64,000 nucleotides of DNA from positions 584,282 through 648,281 of the forward strand of contig VXBA01005117.1 of NCBI GenBank assembly GCA_013399895.1. Reading direction: 5' to 3'. A program made the translations under genes and the position numbers. Below are positions 40,201 through 51,104 of this stretch, one piece after another; within the stretch, counting starts at the first letter, position 1, and every line of letters begins with the position of its first letter. The notes beneath the pieces are model-generated. The model saw only the letters and a program-made list of their open reading frames with translations, made no database searches and had not been told where the DNA came from. The stretch comes from Serilophus lunatus (Eukaryota; Chordata; Aves; Passeriformes; Eurylaimidae).

Positions 40201-41930
40201 AAAATCTTCGTGATTTTGAGATTGGCTTGCTTGTTTTTTCTTCTGAAAAACCATAGACATAGAGAAGAAAGAAGGCTATAACTAGCACCATGTAAAACAG
40301 GATGATTATCATTTTTCAAATTATCAAGAAAATGAAATTTTTCTGAGAATAAGTGTTTCATCACTGGCAAAACATCATGTTCTTGTTAATGCCATGGAAG
40401 GTCACCATAGTTCTTATAAGCACTGAATTGTGGTATTATTTTAATTGGTTGTTGCCCACTGATCTACATGATCAATTCACAAAAATGCCGGAGAACCTGA
40501 AGCTTTGACACTAAAACAGATTCCCTGCACACAGCACAATTTAAGCTGAGGTAAATCCCAGTACCGACCTGGAATTTTGCAACACACGTGGATAGACACA
40601 GTTGGACATTTGACACTGAATTCTTTCACCAATTATTTTTTATTTATACTTAAGATACATAGAGAAAACTTAAAAGAGTAAACATATGTGATTTGGTCGA
40701 TCTGCAACTTTGACTTCAAAACTGAGGCATCCAGAAGGTGAATTATTCGTGCAGTGTATTTTTTCCTAATTTTTTGCCTTTGTCCTGTATGAAGTGATTG
40801 ATCTGCACAACTCACATATAAGAAGAAAAACGTTTGCTTGATTTTGGAAATTGAATAGCAACCCCACGTTCACTTTTCCATATCCACATCAACCCAGACT
40901 GAAGAGAATTCCTTCTTCTCTGTGTCAATCATTTCTCTGTTACACAACGACATTTCTATTTTTTTGTGCTCCTGTTTTTCTGGGGTTTTTGATCATGTTG
41001 AGTTATTTTAGAAGTAGATGTTAAGCAGATGTGTTGTAGAGAATGAAGTAACATTTTAGATAAAAAAATGTGTTTATGAATCTGACTTGGTCACATCAAG
41101 GACAAGAATCTTTACATGAAGTCTCTAGATAATTATTTTATATTTCTGTAATTTGTTGTAATGAGTCTGTAAACAGAATTGAAAAAAAAAAAGTGGATTT
41201 TTTTTATACTTTTTTCCTTAAAGCTCCTGAAAGTTTGCAACGAAGAATAATGTTTTACTTTCCAGCATTTTTGACTCTATTTTGCATGTCAGCATTACAA
41301 TATTAGCCATTTTAGTGTTGCTGAGTCATTCTCTAACTTATTTTTTATCATTCTGTCGACTGCAGAAATAAATCCTTTCATAGTAAAAGCATCCATGTAT
41401 GTATATATAGAGGGCTATAAGTGAATCACTTTCCTGATACATTTTCATGTACATTTAAAACAAATTCTATACATTGAATTGAAGGTGCCTTAATCGGAAA
41501 AACATATTGAACATCCATCAATTCTATTTTTTGTTTCCTTGTTTCCTACAACTTTCCCTTGTTAATGTGGGACATAGCTTTTATTTTTCTATGTAATTAA
41601 TGAATAGGTGATGTCAAGTCATTTCTTGAGCTGAGACATCCAAAATGAGGATTTCTTAATAGCAGGAATTTCTTAAATTACATGGCCTCTACTTATAAGT
41701 AGAGATAGAAATGTGGATGAGAATACAGGAGATGAAGTGTTCTTTGTTAGGGAATAACTATAAATAATGAGATAACACTATCTTCTGGTTTAAAGGATTA
41801 CTATGTTAATCTATGTCCCCTCTGAGAAAGGATTTTTAAATCTCCAAAGGTAAGCAGTGTTACATCAGATATGGACACTTTGCAAGAATGCCAGAAAAAA
41901 TAACTCATTGAGGCCATAATATGTTTTCAG

Positions 41931-42005
41931 TTACAATGAGCAAAGAGGAAAAGCTCTGGCACTCTGTGTAGTTGGAAGAAGCACAAGATCAAATGTATGT
42001 GCAAG
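41931..42005 (+). CDS. weak candidate exon, unknown product
   Basis: The block follows aatatgttttcag and ends in gcaag before gtaaggta, a good donor. It is 75 nt with one open frame of 24 codons (YNEQRGKALALCVVGRS...). It enters and leaves in phase 2. Its last two bases (ag) join the first base of the 46450 candidate (t) to give a serine codon, and the reading stays open. The acceptor is only moderate, and the peptide is less convincing than the two downstream. Confidence 0.18.
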
Positions 42006-42784
42006 GTAAGGTAATGCATCAGTTCACTCTTGAAGAGCCTTCTGAGCAGTGCTACGTGCCTACAGGCATTCCAGTAGGGAATATTGGCAGTCTGCAAATC
42101 CACAAGTAGAATGTAACAGATTTAAACAGAAATGTAAAGCATTTTCTCTTAAAAAGCCTCGTGTGAGGTGAAAAGTATGAACGTATCAAATATTTTAACT
42201 GCTAAAGGCTCTAGGGAGCTGATGTTCATAGGCAGGCTTTTTGTGTATCAATGAGTGATTCAGATAAAGGAAAACCAGAATGGACAGGTTTAGCTAGGAG
42301 ACTTGAAAATAATTGTATTCCAACCTGTCTTAAGAAGGAACATACAGAGTATATTAACAATGGATCATGACATAGATTCTGGCACTTAGATGTAACTGTT
42401 CATGTAAATTACCAGAAGCAGGTTTTGTGATCCTCTAAGTTTTGTATAGTCATTCACAGCTCATTAAACCTTCACCAGTGCTGTCATTCACTAAATGCAA
42501 AGGTAGCAAGGGAACTGCATAATTGAAGTGTTTTAGTCAGACTGCTGTAGCTAAATTTCTAAACAGTAACCACTTTACCAGTACATCATTGCGGTTTTTT
42601 TGGAATAGGGGTTAGTGCAGATAAGGAGCAAGATGCCTCCTAGTGCAGCCCAGAAGCTTTGTCCTTTTATTGAACTTTGTAGACCTTCCCAATATTTAGC
42701 CTTTGATGTCAAAGTATTCTGGTTACTGAAAGAAACTGTGGTCCTACTGTTCTGCTAATGCTTAGTTTAATATCATAAGTATAG

Positions 42785-42802
42785 TATCATAATATTATGA
42801 TA
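42785..42802. repeat. 18-bp perfect palindrome
   Basis: tatcataatattatgata is its own reverse complement. It is made only of A/T plus two C/G pairs and could form a small cruciform. In AT-rich DNA this is probably incidental. Confidence 0.85.
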
Positions 42803-45110
42803 TTATGGTCATTTGGAAATACAGTACATGAGTGAGTGTAGGTGGGCCACATAGTGATATACTGATAACATTTGAGCCTGTGTTTAAACACATTTTATTT
42901 TTATTAGGGAACAATTTTACTTGAGGTCTGAACAAGCAAGCAATACTTAGATGGTTTATTTTGTATCAAAACCTTAACTAACAAAGAAAATGCCTTTGTG
43001 TATGTGGCTGACTTCTCCTGTCTTCTTTGCTTCTCAGTTGCAGACCAGTTTGCACTGGAAAGCCTGGTACATCCAACACATACAGTTTTCTCTTTCCTTG
43101 ACCTAAATAAACAAACTTCTGCACTCATGATTTCTTCCTTAGTAACCCTGAGACACTTTGGTGGGAAACAAGAATGAATGACAGGACATTGATCCCTTGG
43201 AGAGCTGAGAATGGACCATTGAAAGCTCCACATTCTGAAGCTTTAGAGCTGCATTACCATTGCCCCTTCACACTGAAAAAACCTACATGTATTCTTGACC
43301 TGAAAGGAGCCTAACCCAGCTGACTTAAGAATTTTGGGGCTCAATTCTTTTGTGTTTGTCTGATAGAAAGTGCACATGTGATGGATTTAGTGAAACCCTC
43401 AGAAAATCTGCCTTGACTCACACTGTTACCTCATCTCCTATACTACTACATTACAACTCTGAGTATGTTTTCAAGGACTCTATCTCCCCACTCAGTTCAG
43501 TTTCCTGGTCCCTTGATTGTCTGTGTTGCATAAATATTAATTCAATGACAATCTCTTTTGATTTGGACTAATGAGGTTTCTAAGTTCTCCCAAACACAGG
43601 CGTGTTTCTGGGAATCGCTTGCTGCAGGGACTTCTCCCACTTAACATTGTGAAGGAGACTGTCCCAGGTTTGGCTGTCCTTTCCCTTGGACAGCACTTGC
43701 TAAGACACTCTCTCAGGAAGCTCACATGCTCTGAAGCTATACCCCCAGCTGCAGGAAGCATACCTGTATTTGTAGGGCATGGATACCTTTATTCAAGTGG
43801 GCTACAACAAAGTACTCACTTCTTATCAGTACTTACTTAAAAACTCCACAATACACCATGTGAAAGACTCAGACACCATGGTGTGGAGCTCAAAGGAATC
43901 CAGGGCCACTCTGCATTAGCTGTCTGCAAGCTGTGACTCATTCCCGAGTTAGGGACACATTTAGCACTGCAGATATAACCATAGTTCCTTGCTTACAATG
44001 TTCAGACTGAAAATACCCTTTCTATATGTAGTTACTAACTGTGACCATTCTTTGGTCACAGAAGAAATTATGAAGATGGGTTTTTAACTTAGGAAAATGT
44101 CTGTTTCTGTTTCTTAGCTTTCTTCCAGTGTTCTTCTCTTACTTCACTTGCAGTAGGTTCTGCGTACGACTGATGTGGAGTGAGGTGTGCTCAGAGCGCC
44201 TTTGCCTTCCACATTTGACTTTCCCTGATTTCACATACCATGGTCATCTAAATTTAACCCCCTAAATTTGCAAGATCACTGTCTGCTTCATTGGATCTAA
44301 GACACTGCTGCCTTTCTGTCTTCTGGCATGAGCCATAGGATGATCTGAAGCAGTTTGGCAGAAAACTAACAAGGCTGAATAAAAATAGTTGCCACCATGA
44401 ATATTTGAGCTCAATGGTCACACCAGCATCAGAAGGAGCACAAGAGAGACGGTAGGAGTATGTAGCAGCAGCAGCAGTGCCAAATGCAAGGCCACACTCT
44501 TTATTGACAGCCCATGCCATGATCAGCTTAAGCTGATTGTGCAGCCATAGATTGGGCTCTTGAAAATAGGTTTTGAAAGAGAAATCCTTATCCCTAATGT
44601 GTTTGGCATCTATTGAATATTCCTTTGCTCCTCAAGATATTTGTAAGATATATATCTCTAATTACTTCACCATGTTTGCAACCAGTGTTTTCTAAAGAAT
44701 TTCCAGTGCTTGAACAAAAGAGGGCACGCTATGGTTGTGCTGCTCTGTGCTTTAGTTTTCCATTTTAGTGTTAATGATAAAATCCTGTTTTTCCTAACTC
44801 AAAGCAGGTTTTTATATGTGAGAATGTTCTTGTTTTCCATTGCAACTCAATGCAGTCTATTGTTTATGTAATTAACATAATTATTGCTAATTATGTAATT
44901 ACTGTAAATACATGTAATCAGTAATTCTAATTTGTAATTATAGAATTTGGATGTTTGTTTGTGCAAAAGTCCTTACAAACTTAGTACGGGAAAGAAAAAT
45001 TGATCATATACAGCAGGTAATTTTAGAAATTTATAAGAATGAAATTGCATATTTTTTTTTGCCGACTGCCAAAAGGAAATTAGTTTTCATTATTTACTAA
45101 TTGGGTATGC

Positions 45111-45126
45111 TTTTTTTTTTTTTTTT
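45111..45126. repeat. 16-base poly-T run
   Basis: A pure T homopolymer followed by cctaacaggtaataa. It forms a strong pyrimidine tract and acceptor-like signal, but no exon-like block follows. Confidence 0.8.
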
Positions 45127-46377
45127 CCTAACAGGTAATAATTACATTACAGAAGCCTAAAACTAATTTTCTTTCCTCTTATGTTATAGCTAAATGAGTT
45201 AGCAAAATATTAGATTAGTAGAGTGTAGGTGCCAAATTTAACCTGTAATTACAGTAGCCACTTGAAGTGAAATTACAGCACAAAAAATCTAACCAAAAAA
45301 GAGAAAAATGTTTTTGCTAAACTGCCTTTCCCCTGTCCCACTATACAAAGTAGGTTATTTACAGAGAACTGGCTATTGCTTTCAATGCAGACATAAAGCT
45401 TCTGCTAGGGAGAGTGTAATTACCCAGTGGAGAAAAAAAAGTCAGATGGAAATTAGCTTCTTACCATCTGCATGTCATGAAATACTTTGTCTATTAGCAT
45501 ATTCTCAGTTCTCCTCCTTCCTCATCCTTGGAAATTAGAGGAATTCCTGCAGTCTTAAAACTCTACTTGAGCCTGTTTAAGCAGAGATCACTAGCTATGG
45601 GTCCAGTTTATAGTCCAGTTTTGGTTCCTTTTTATTATAGCTGTTGGTTGCTGATATTTATATCTCCTTATTTGTTCAGAGAGAATCTATTCTAGTACTA
45701 TGCAAACTGAATTTGCATTTTTTATTTGGTAACCAAACTGGAAGTTAAACTTAATCAAATCTGTCCTCATTGTAGCTTCCATTTCCAAATAATAAATAAT
45801 AAAAGGAACCTCTACCTCTGCTTGTCTTTTGCATGATGAACTACTTTACACAAGATAAAGAAAAGAGAAAGGAATAATGACAAGGATGTGCAACTGTGAA
45901 TTCATCATGATGATGCTGCTTGTTTCTAATATCCAGATGATAAGAGCACTAGATTAAGGTAGAGTTCAGATTTCAAATATTATTCTAACTGGTTAAGCTT
46001 TAAAAGAAAGGATCTTCAGCTCCTAATGTTGAAGCTGTTTCATTTTGCATATTTACATCTTCAAAGAGTAGAGAAGAAGCTCTGGAAAATCAGCTGGCTG
46101 TAGCTGATTAAGGCACTCTCCAAACTCCAGAGCATTTCTGTATTTGCAATGCAATGTGGATCCATGTTGGTGTCTTTTCCAGTTCTTTGAAATTCTTCCA
46201 ATTCCTGTCCAGCTTAATTCCATAAAATGTGCAACTGCTTCAGGAAGATCAGTACGTCCTTTTTGTTGACACTTTTTTTCTTTCTGAAAGACGATGGTTT
46301 CCATATTTCCATCTTATTCCTCAAAATTTTTCAAGGGTGAATTTTTCTAAGACTCAGTTTACCCAAAACACTTCTAA

Positions 46378-46447
46378 TGGTTTTTGTTTGGTTTTGTTTT
46401 TTGTTTTGTTTGTTTGTTTTGTGGTGGGGTTTTTTGGGTTTTTTTGT
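46378..46447. repeat. 70-base T/G-only tract
   Basis: Seventy consecutive bases contain only T and G, built from tttg and ttttg units with two G-runs (ggtgggg and ggg). It sits immediately upstream of the acceptor-like 'tttttgtag' that opens the 46450 exon candidate. It also explains the hydrophobic middle of the long 46229-46660 frame, which should not be read as a membrane protein. Confidence 0.9.
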
Positions 46448-46449
46448 AG

Positions 46450-46543
46450 TGAAAGCCAAAAGGTTGGCCAGCGCACATGCCTGGAGTGTAACTGCATCTT
46501 CCAACTGAGATACAGCTCTTATAATGAAGCTTTAACATCCCAT
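46450..46543 (+). CDS. candidate internal exon, Cys-containing, unknown product
   Basis: The block lies between tttttttgtag and the donor catgtaagtaa (gt at 46544), which fits the consensus very well. It is 94 nt with a single open frame: one base finishes a codon, then 31 codons (ESQKVGQRTCLECNCIFQLR, then YSSYNEALTSH). About half of third positions are G or C, above the local background, which favours coding. A Cys-x2-Cys pair with downstream Phe, Leu and His loosely resembles a zinc finger, but the spacing to His is too long for a standard C2H2 finger, so I do not assign one. It leaves in phase 0, matching the next candidate. Confidence 0.33.
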
Positions 46544-46549
46544 GTAAGT

Positions 46550-48160
46550 AAATGGAGATATCTGTATGAAGAAGAAGACATTTCTCTTAAAAAAACAGTC
46601 TGCTATTTATTATTATGCTGTGAGTACTTAGAACATACAGGTGTCCCAAAAGAGGCTTGAAAGTTTCCTGCAGGGAAAGTTTATTCAGGTTTACCAGATA
46701 AAGAGCTCAGAAAGCCAGGAAACTTTTCAGCTTCAAATTGATGGATGGTGGGAGCATTTCCATGCAGATTTTTCCTTAAGAGCTCCCATAGAGACAGCCA
46801 GCTTGTTGCCATTGAGGATTCTCTGATCTCATCCATCTGAGCTCTTCTTAATGCTTCCTAAGGTACTTTTGGACTGAAAAGTTGGGGTTTATCAGCAGTG
46901 TTTCTGGGTCTTGAAAAATGAAGCCTAGAACCTGCTTTCTGGAGTGAGCCATGATTTGTCATTTTGCTCCTTATCTGATGTAGAAGTGTTTGTAGTATGA
47001 TGATAAATTTCATAAGTGCATCTATTTGTGTCTTCTAATGATAAAATGTAGCATATTCATGGTTGAGTGGATTCTAAACCTGAATATTTTGGGTCTTGCC
47101 TTTTAAATGATACCCCGGGTCTTTAGCTTGGAGTAGAATATGCCTTCTGGATTAAATGTGAAATTTCTTGTCATCCACACAAAACTCCCCAACCTTATAA
47201 ACCTCTTCATTAAATGGTGCCTGGAAGCAGTGAGTTCCATGTATTAATAATGTATTATATTAAAAAAAAAAGTCTATTTAATAATTACTTCCCCATTCTC
47301 ATTAGCTTTCAGATCATTTATGATGAGATGGTGTGACTTGATTCATATAATTCAATATCTTATATACTTGTCTTCTCTTTTCTTAAATCAATGTATGCCA
47401 CATGATTTTTTTTTAATAACTTCTTGTTGAAAAACTATGACATTAGTTTGATTGATTAATTTAAAGGATAGTGTTATAATCTAAAAAATGCTACAAAATA
47501 CATGTTCTGAACCAGAGCAGCATTGCTGTGGTAACTATAGATGTGATTTCTAAATTCTTAGCATCTCAACTTCATGATTTGATGCATTGAAACATTAAAT
47601 ATCTCTAAATATCATAGATCGATCAAACGACCTTATTATATACTCTCAGTAGATTTTTATAACAAAAAGAGTGAAGTTGAGAGTGCTGTTAAAACATCTT
47701 CAGTCAATGTTTCTCAGGCAGATTGATAGCACTGATACTCTTGTTGAAGATCATACCATAATCTGAATCTAAATCAGTTGCTGGTTATTAGTTTTCCTTG
47801 ACGAAGTGAGAACCTGCTTGCAGTCAGGTCCATACAAAGGTCATTTTGTAACAGGTCAAATGCCAATGTTTGTAGTGCCAAGAATAAATATCATGAATAC
47901 GAAGAGAATCAGTGTCTTTTCTAGGGAGCAGTGATCTCTCAAGTGACAGGATGACCTCCAGCCTATTTAAAACTGTCTCCTAGAAGCTGAATGCTGAGGA
48001 TAACCAACATAGTAATGTTCCTATTACCTAGTGTTTTCACTGCTGTAACGGATAAAAATGTTTTACCCTATGGTGTGGATACAATAAGCATTTTTGCAGG
48101 AAAAAGTTGTGGATTAGCATTCAAATTTTAATATTGCTATAACTTCCCTTATTCTATCTC
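46550..48160. other. putative intron / AT-rich stretch
   Basis: No gene or recognisable repeat. If both flanking candidates are real exons, this is their 1.6-kb intron; the donor is gtaagtaa and the acceptor ttattctatctccttag. Confidence 0.4.
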
Positions 48161-48165
48161 CTTAG

Positions 48166-48260
48166 ATCCTAGAGAGTATGCAGGAACACCTTAACAAATG
48201 GACATCATCACTGGCTCTACATGAACCTGAGAGATCATATGGATGTGATGCTCTTATAAA
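48166..48260 (+). CDS. candidate internal exon, unknown product
   Basis: A strong acceptor (acttcccttattctatctccttag) and a good donor (aaagtaagg, gt at 48261) enclose 95 nt. Two frames hit stops early. The third is open from the first base for 31 codons plus two bases and gives ILESMQEHLNKW...HEPERSYGCDALI. It starts in phase 0, exactly as required by the 46450 candidate, and together with 41931 the three blocks read through 87 codons without a stop. It leaves in phase 2, whereas the next strong candidate (50869) needs phase 0, so at least one exon would be missing between them. No family is recognised. Confidence 0.33.
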
Positions 48261-48264
48261 GTAA

Positions 48265-50860
48265 GGCCTAAAAAGCACTTGTCCAGGTTACTGTTATGAA
48301 ATGTGAAATCAGGTAACAGCAGAACTAGATATATGATTTTGCAAAAGCTTTAATGATAATTTGTAAAAGTTATAGATAAATGTAATGATTTATTCTTTTT
48401 AAGCAAGGATTGCTTACTATACACTATGTCTCACTCTTAATCTGGGAAACAGAGCTTTGTTTTAATCCTACAGATGGCCTTTAATCTTAACATATACACT
48501 ACCAGTGACACAATTTCATATTTTCCATTATTTGGAATAAAAACTCAAAACCAAACACCCTCTCCAAACCAAAAGTAACAAATGTGATTATGCATTGGTG
48601 TTCTGGCAAATTCAGCACCGAAGCAACAGGTCTGAAATCACAGAAGAAATATGGATTTAAGGAAGTCCTCTTGATTCAACTTTGAGCCAAAATTGAACGT
48701 GTCAGGTAGAAACATGGCCTGTGCCCTTGTTAGACCTGTGAATCATCCTGCTCTTTCTTGGAATATTATCACCAATTCAGTGGTTGTTATGCAGTAGGTT
48801 CTGTTTGTCATACTGAGTATTTTTTTGGGCATTCAAATGAGTCAAAAGAAAGGGCCATTCTCATGTTACAAAAGTGAAAAGGAAAGGGGAAGGGGATTTG
48901 TTCCATCTCCAAAGTGCAGGCTGGTCATTATTTGACACAGCAGAGCACTTACTCCTGGCAGACCGAGCTGCTCATACACGAGCCAGCGTGGTCACCAAGT
49001 GATGGCTTCAGGAGGAGCTGCTTGTAAGGCCAGTTTGGAGATCACCCTTAGTGTACTCATGGAGCTGCAAGGTTGGGGACACAACAAAGCTGCTGTTGTG
49101 AGGTTTCCTATGCTTCTGCATAGAGTCACCGGCTACCAAAGACTTACTCTAAATGTCTGGACTTTGTGCATAGAAATATTTCATTGTTAACAAAATTTAT
49201 GTAGTCTGTGCATATACATAATGGTTTACAAGCATTGACATGCTTCCTGCCCTGAAGAAATGAAGGAAGGAAAATGACTTAATTTTTTTGATTTTTTTTT
49301 TTTTTTTTAAGTGGGTCAATGCCTAAGGTGGACTAATTACAGAGCAGCCATTGGGGAGAGACTTGATGTATTATTTTGTAGAAATCTTAGTATCTCACAT
49401 TTCTTATCTACCATCGATATATTGCAATTGTTTCAGGGTGAATAGCAAGTCAAAAATATTTTTCTTGAAGATTTCGCCTTCATCTAGTTTGCTGCTATCA
49501 CAAGCTACCGTCACTTACAGTTTTCTTGATGGTTGTATTTGTATTTCCTCTCTCCATTACCATGGTTCAAAAATACTCTGGAAATAATATATGCTTGTGC
49601 AAAGATTAAAGCATATAATTTTTCTTTTTGTAGTTTTGGATGTAGCACAGTATCAGAATATGGAGCGTAATGTGTTAAAGATTTGAACTAGCAACCACAG
49701 CCAACATTCATCTGTGTTTAAGCCTAAAAGGACAAAATTTGCTATGAGTTATATTTTTATAAATAAAAGGCTTTCCTCTGCAATCAGCAGAACAACATCA
49801 TTGCAAAGTTGCAGTAAATGGGCAGAGGATTTGTGAGGAAGTGTCTTCCACACTGCCTCTCCAAGCACAGAAAGCTTAGTTTTTCCAGCTGCTTCAACCA
49901 GCTTTTTGTGAACTGTACTTGTAACAGCCAAGATGCAGAAAAAGATGTAATTTCGATGAGGCAGGAAGTGTCTGCTGTTGCACTATGTTTGTAAAACTGT
50001 AACAACGTCACGCTGATAGATTGAACTCAGGAAGGTAACACAGGCAGCTGCTGGGTATCCCCTCATCCCTGGTGAACCTGCTTATCCATGGACAGCTAAG
50101 TCCTGAGCTGAAGGGACTCATGCATACACACAGAGACTGTTAATCAAGTGAGCATGCAAAATATAACCAAAGGTAAACAGAAGTGAAAAACAGGATCTGG
50201 TGGAGCATGTGTTAATCTCGTGGAGATTTTTCCTTCTGCAATAACATATTACGTATTGCTCCTAAGAAGTATGAACTGCATTGCTCTCACCATACATGTT
50301 TTCAGAGAGTAAAAGTAGTTACTGCCTGGGCAAAAAGGCTGTTAACTAGAAAAGCTTGTGGACTGAGATCTGTGATTGCTCTCAGGTAGTTCTAGAGACA
50401 TAGATAAATGGTATATTAGTAATTTATCAGATAGTGTTTAATCCATCAGCTTCCAGACCAGAAAAGTCTGGTGGAGGGAAAAAGGAGGTCAAGCCCAGCC
50501 CCTGAAGAAAGCAAGAACTTCAGTTTTTCCTTTATTTTCTTTGTGATGGCTGGTGAGCAAAAGTCATTCTCATAAGCTAAACATGCAATCTATTTTGCAT
50601 GATCAGCAGGGAAAATTGGGAGGAAGAATTCATCTTTGAGGAAAACACTCTCTCCTTGGCCGCAGACTGATAAAATTGCAAGATGCTGGAAACAATATAG
50701 TATGAATGGCATGCACTCTTTTATTTACATTCTGGGAATAGAAAAATTTTGAGTTTTAAATGCTTAGTTGTTAGAGTGAAATTATGCATCTATTAAATAT
50801 CTTAATTTGCATAATTTTTCTCTCATGCAAGCCCAGTCTTGAACACTTCCTCATCTGTCC
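48265..50860. other. AT-rich stretch, no supported exon
   Basis: Acceptor-like signals at about 49310 (after a 17-base T run at 49292-49308), 49438 and 49634 are followed by short open frames without good donors. Bases 48930-49150 are richer in G+C and CpG and hold a 63-codon frame (48999-49190) of no recognised family. Confidence 0.4.
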
Positions 50861-50868
50861 ATTTACAG

Positions 50869-51060
50869 ATAATGCAGGTTTTGATTAGCCTGGAGTCTGA
50901 AAGGAGGGACAGTCCTCATAACAAGCAAATAACCTTACTGAATCTCCTCTTCCTGCACAAATATATGGGAAAAATCAGAAGTGCCATCGTAGATAAGGCC
51001 ATTGCTGCCCAGGTGTCTGTGAAAGGACAAACATCCACAAATCGTGTCATACATGGCAGG
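50869..51060 (+). CDS. candidate exon with the longest protein-like frame outside CR1
   Basis: A very good acceptor (gaacacttcctcatctgtccatttacag) is followed at once by a frame open for 76 codons to the TAA at 51097. Possible donors lie at 51061 (agg/gtaaaa) and 51079 (cag/gtcaga), both leaving phase 0; alternatively this is a last exon. The peptide starts IMQVLISLESERRDSPHNK and includes LLNLLFLHKYMGKIRSAIV, DKAIAAQVSVKGQ and HGRVKARLQ. It mixes charged and hydrophobic residues in a helical pattern, and first codon positions favour purines, as in real coding DNA. No family is recognised. Phase 0 at its start does not fit directly after 48166-48260. Confidence 0.33.
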
Positions 51061-51104
51061 GTAAAAGCAAGACTGCAGGTCAGAATGGAAAATGCCTAAA
51101 GGCC

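Larger units (their letters stand above)
28015..41925. other. long AT-rich stretch without supported genes
   Basis: About 14 kb with no recognisable gene, RNA or well-preserved mobile element. Open frames such as 28775-29077 and 36205-36450 on plus, or 35475-35702 and 36538-36837 on minus, lack splice borders and motifs. Simple repeats are listed separately (30720-30745, 32140-32275, 34180-34220). Bases 36230-36420 are distinctly richer in G+C and CpG than their surroundings, but I could not name a repeat there. Confidence 0.5.
42010..46370. other. AT-rich non-coding stretch
   Basis: No gene is supported. Bases 43570-43840 and 44150-44520 are richer in G+C than their surroundings and carry frames on either strand (43571-43840 plus, 44254-44520 minus), but no motif or repeat family could be named. 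A palindrome at 42785-42802 and a 16-base T run at 45111-45126 are the only local structures seen. Confidence 0.45.

Noticed and set aside
46229..46660. 143-codon plus-strand frame, longest in the window
   Set aside because: Its hydrophobic middle is the translated T/G-only tract at 46378-46447. Only the part after 46450 looks like coding sequence, and that is listed as an exon candidate.
49438..49587. Possible exon in phase with 48166-48260 (acceptor attgcaattgtttcag)
   Set aside because: The frame is open for about 50 codons but has no usable donor, and the residues are Ser/Phe/Lys-rich. Phase agreement alone is weak.
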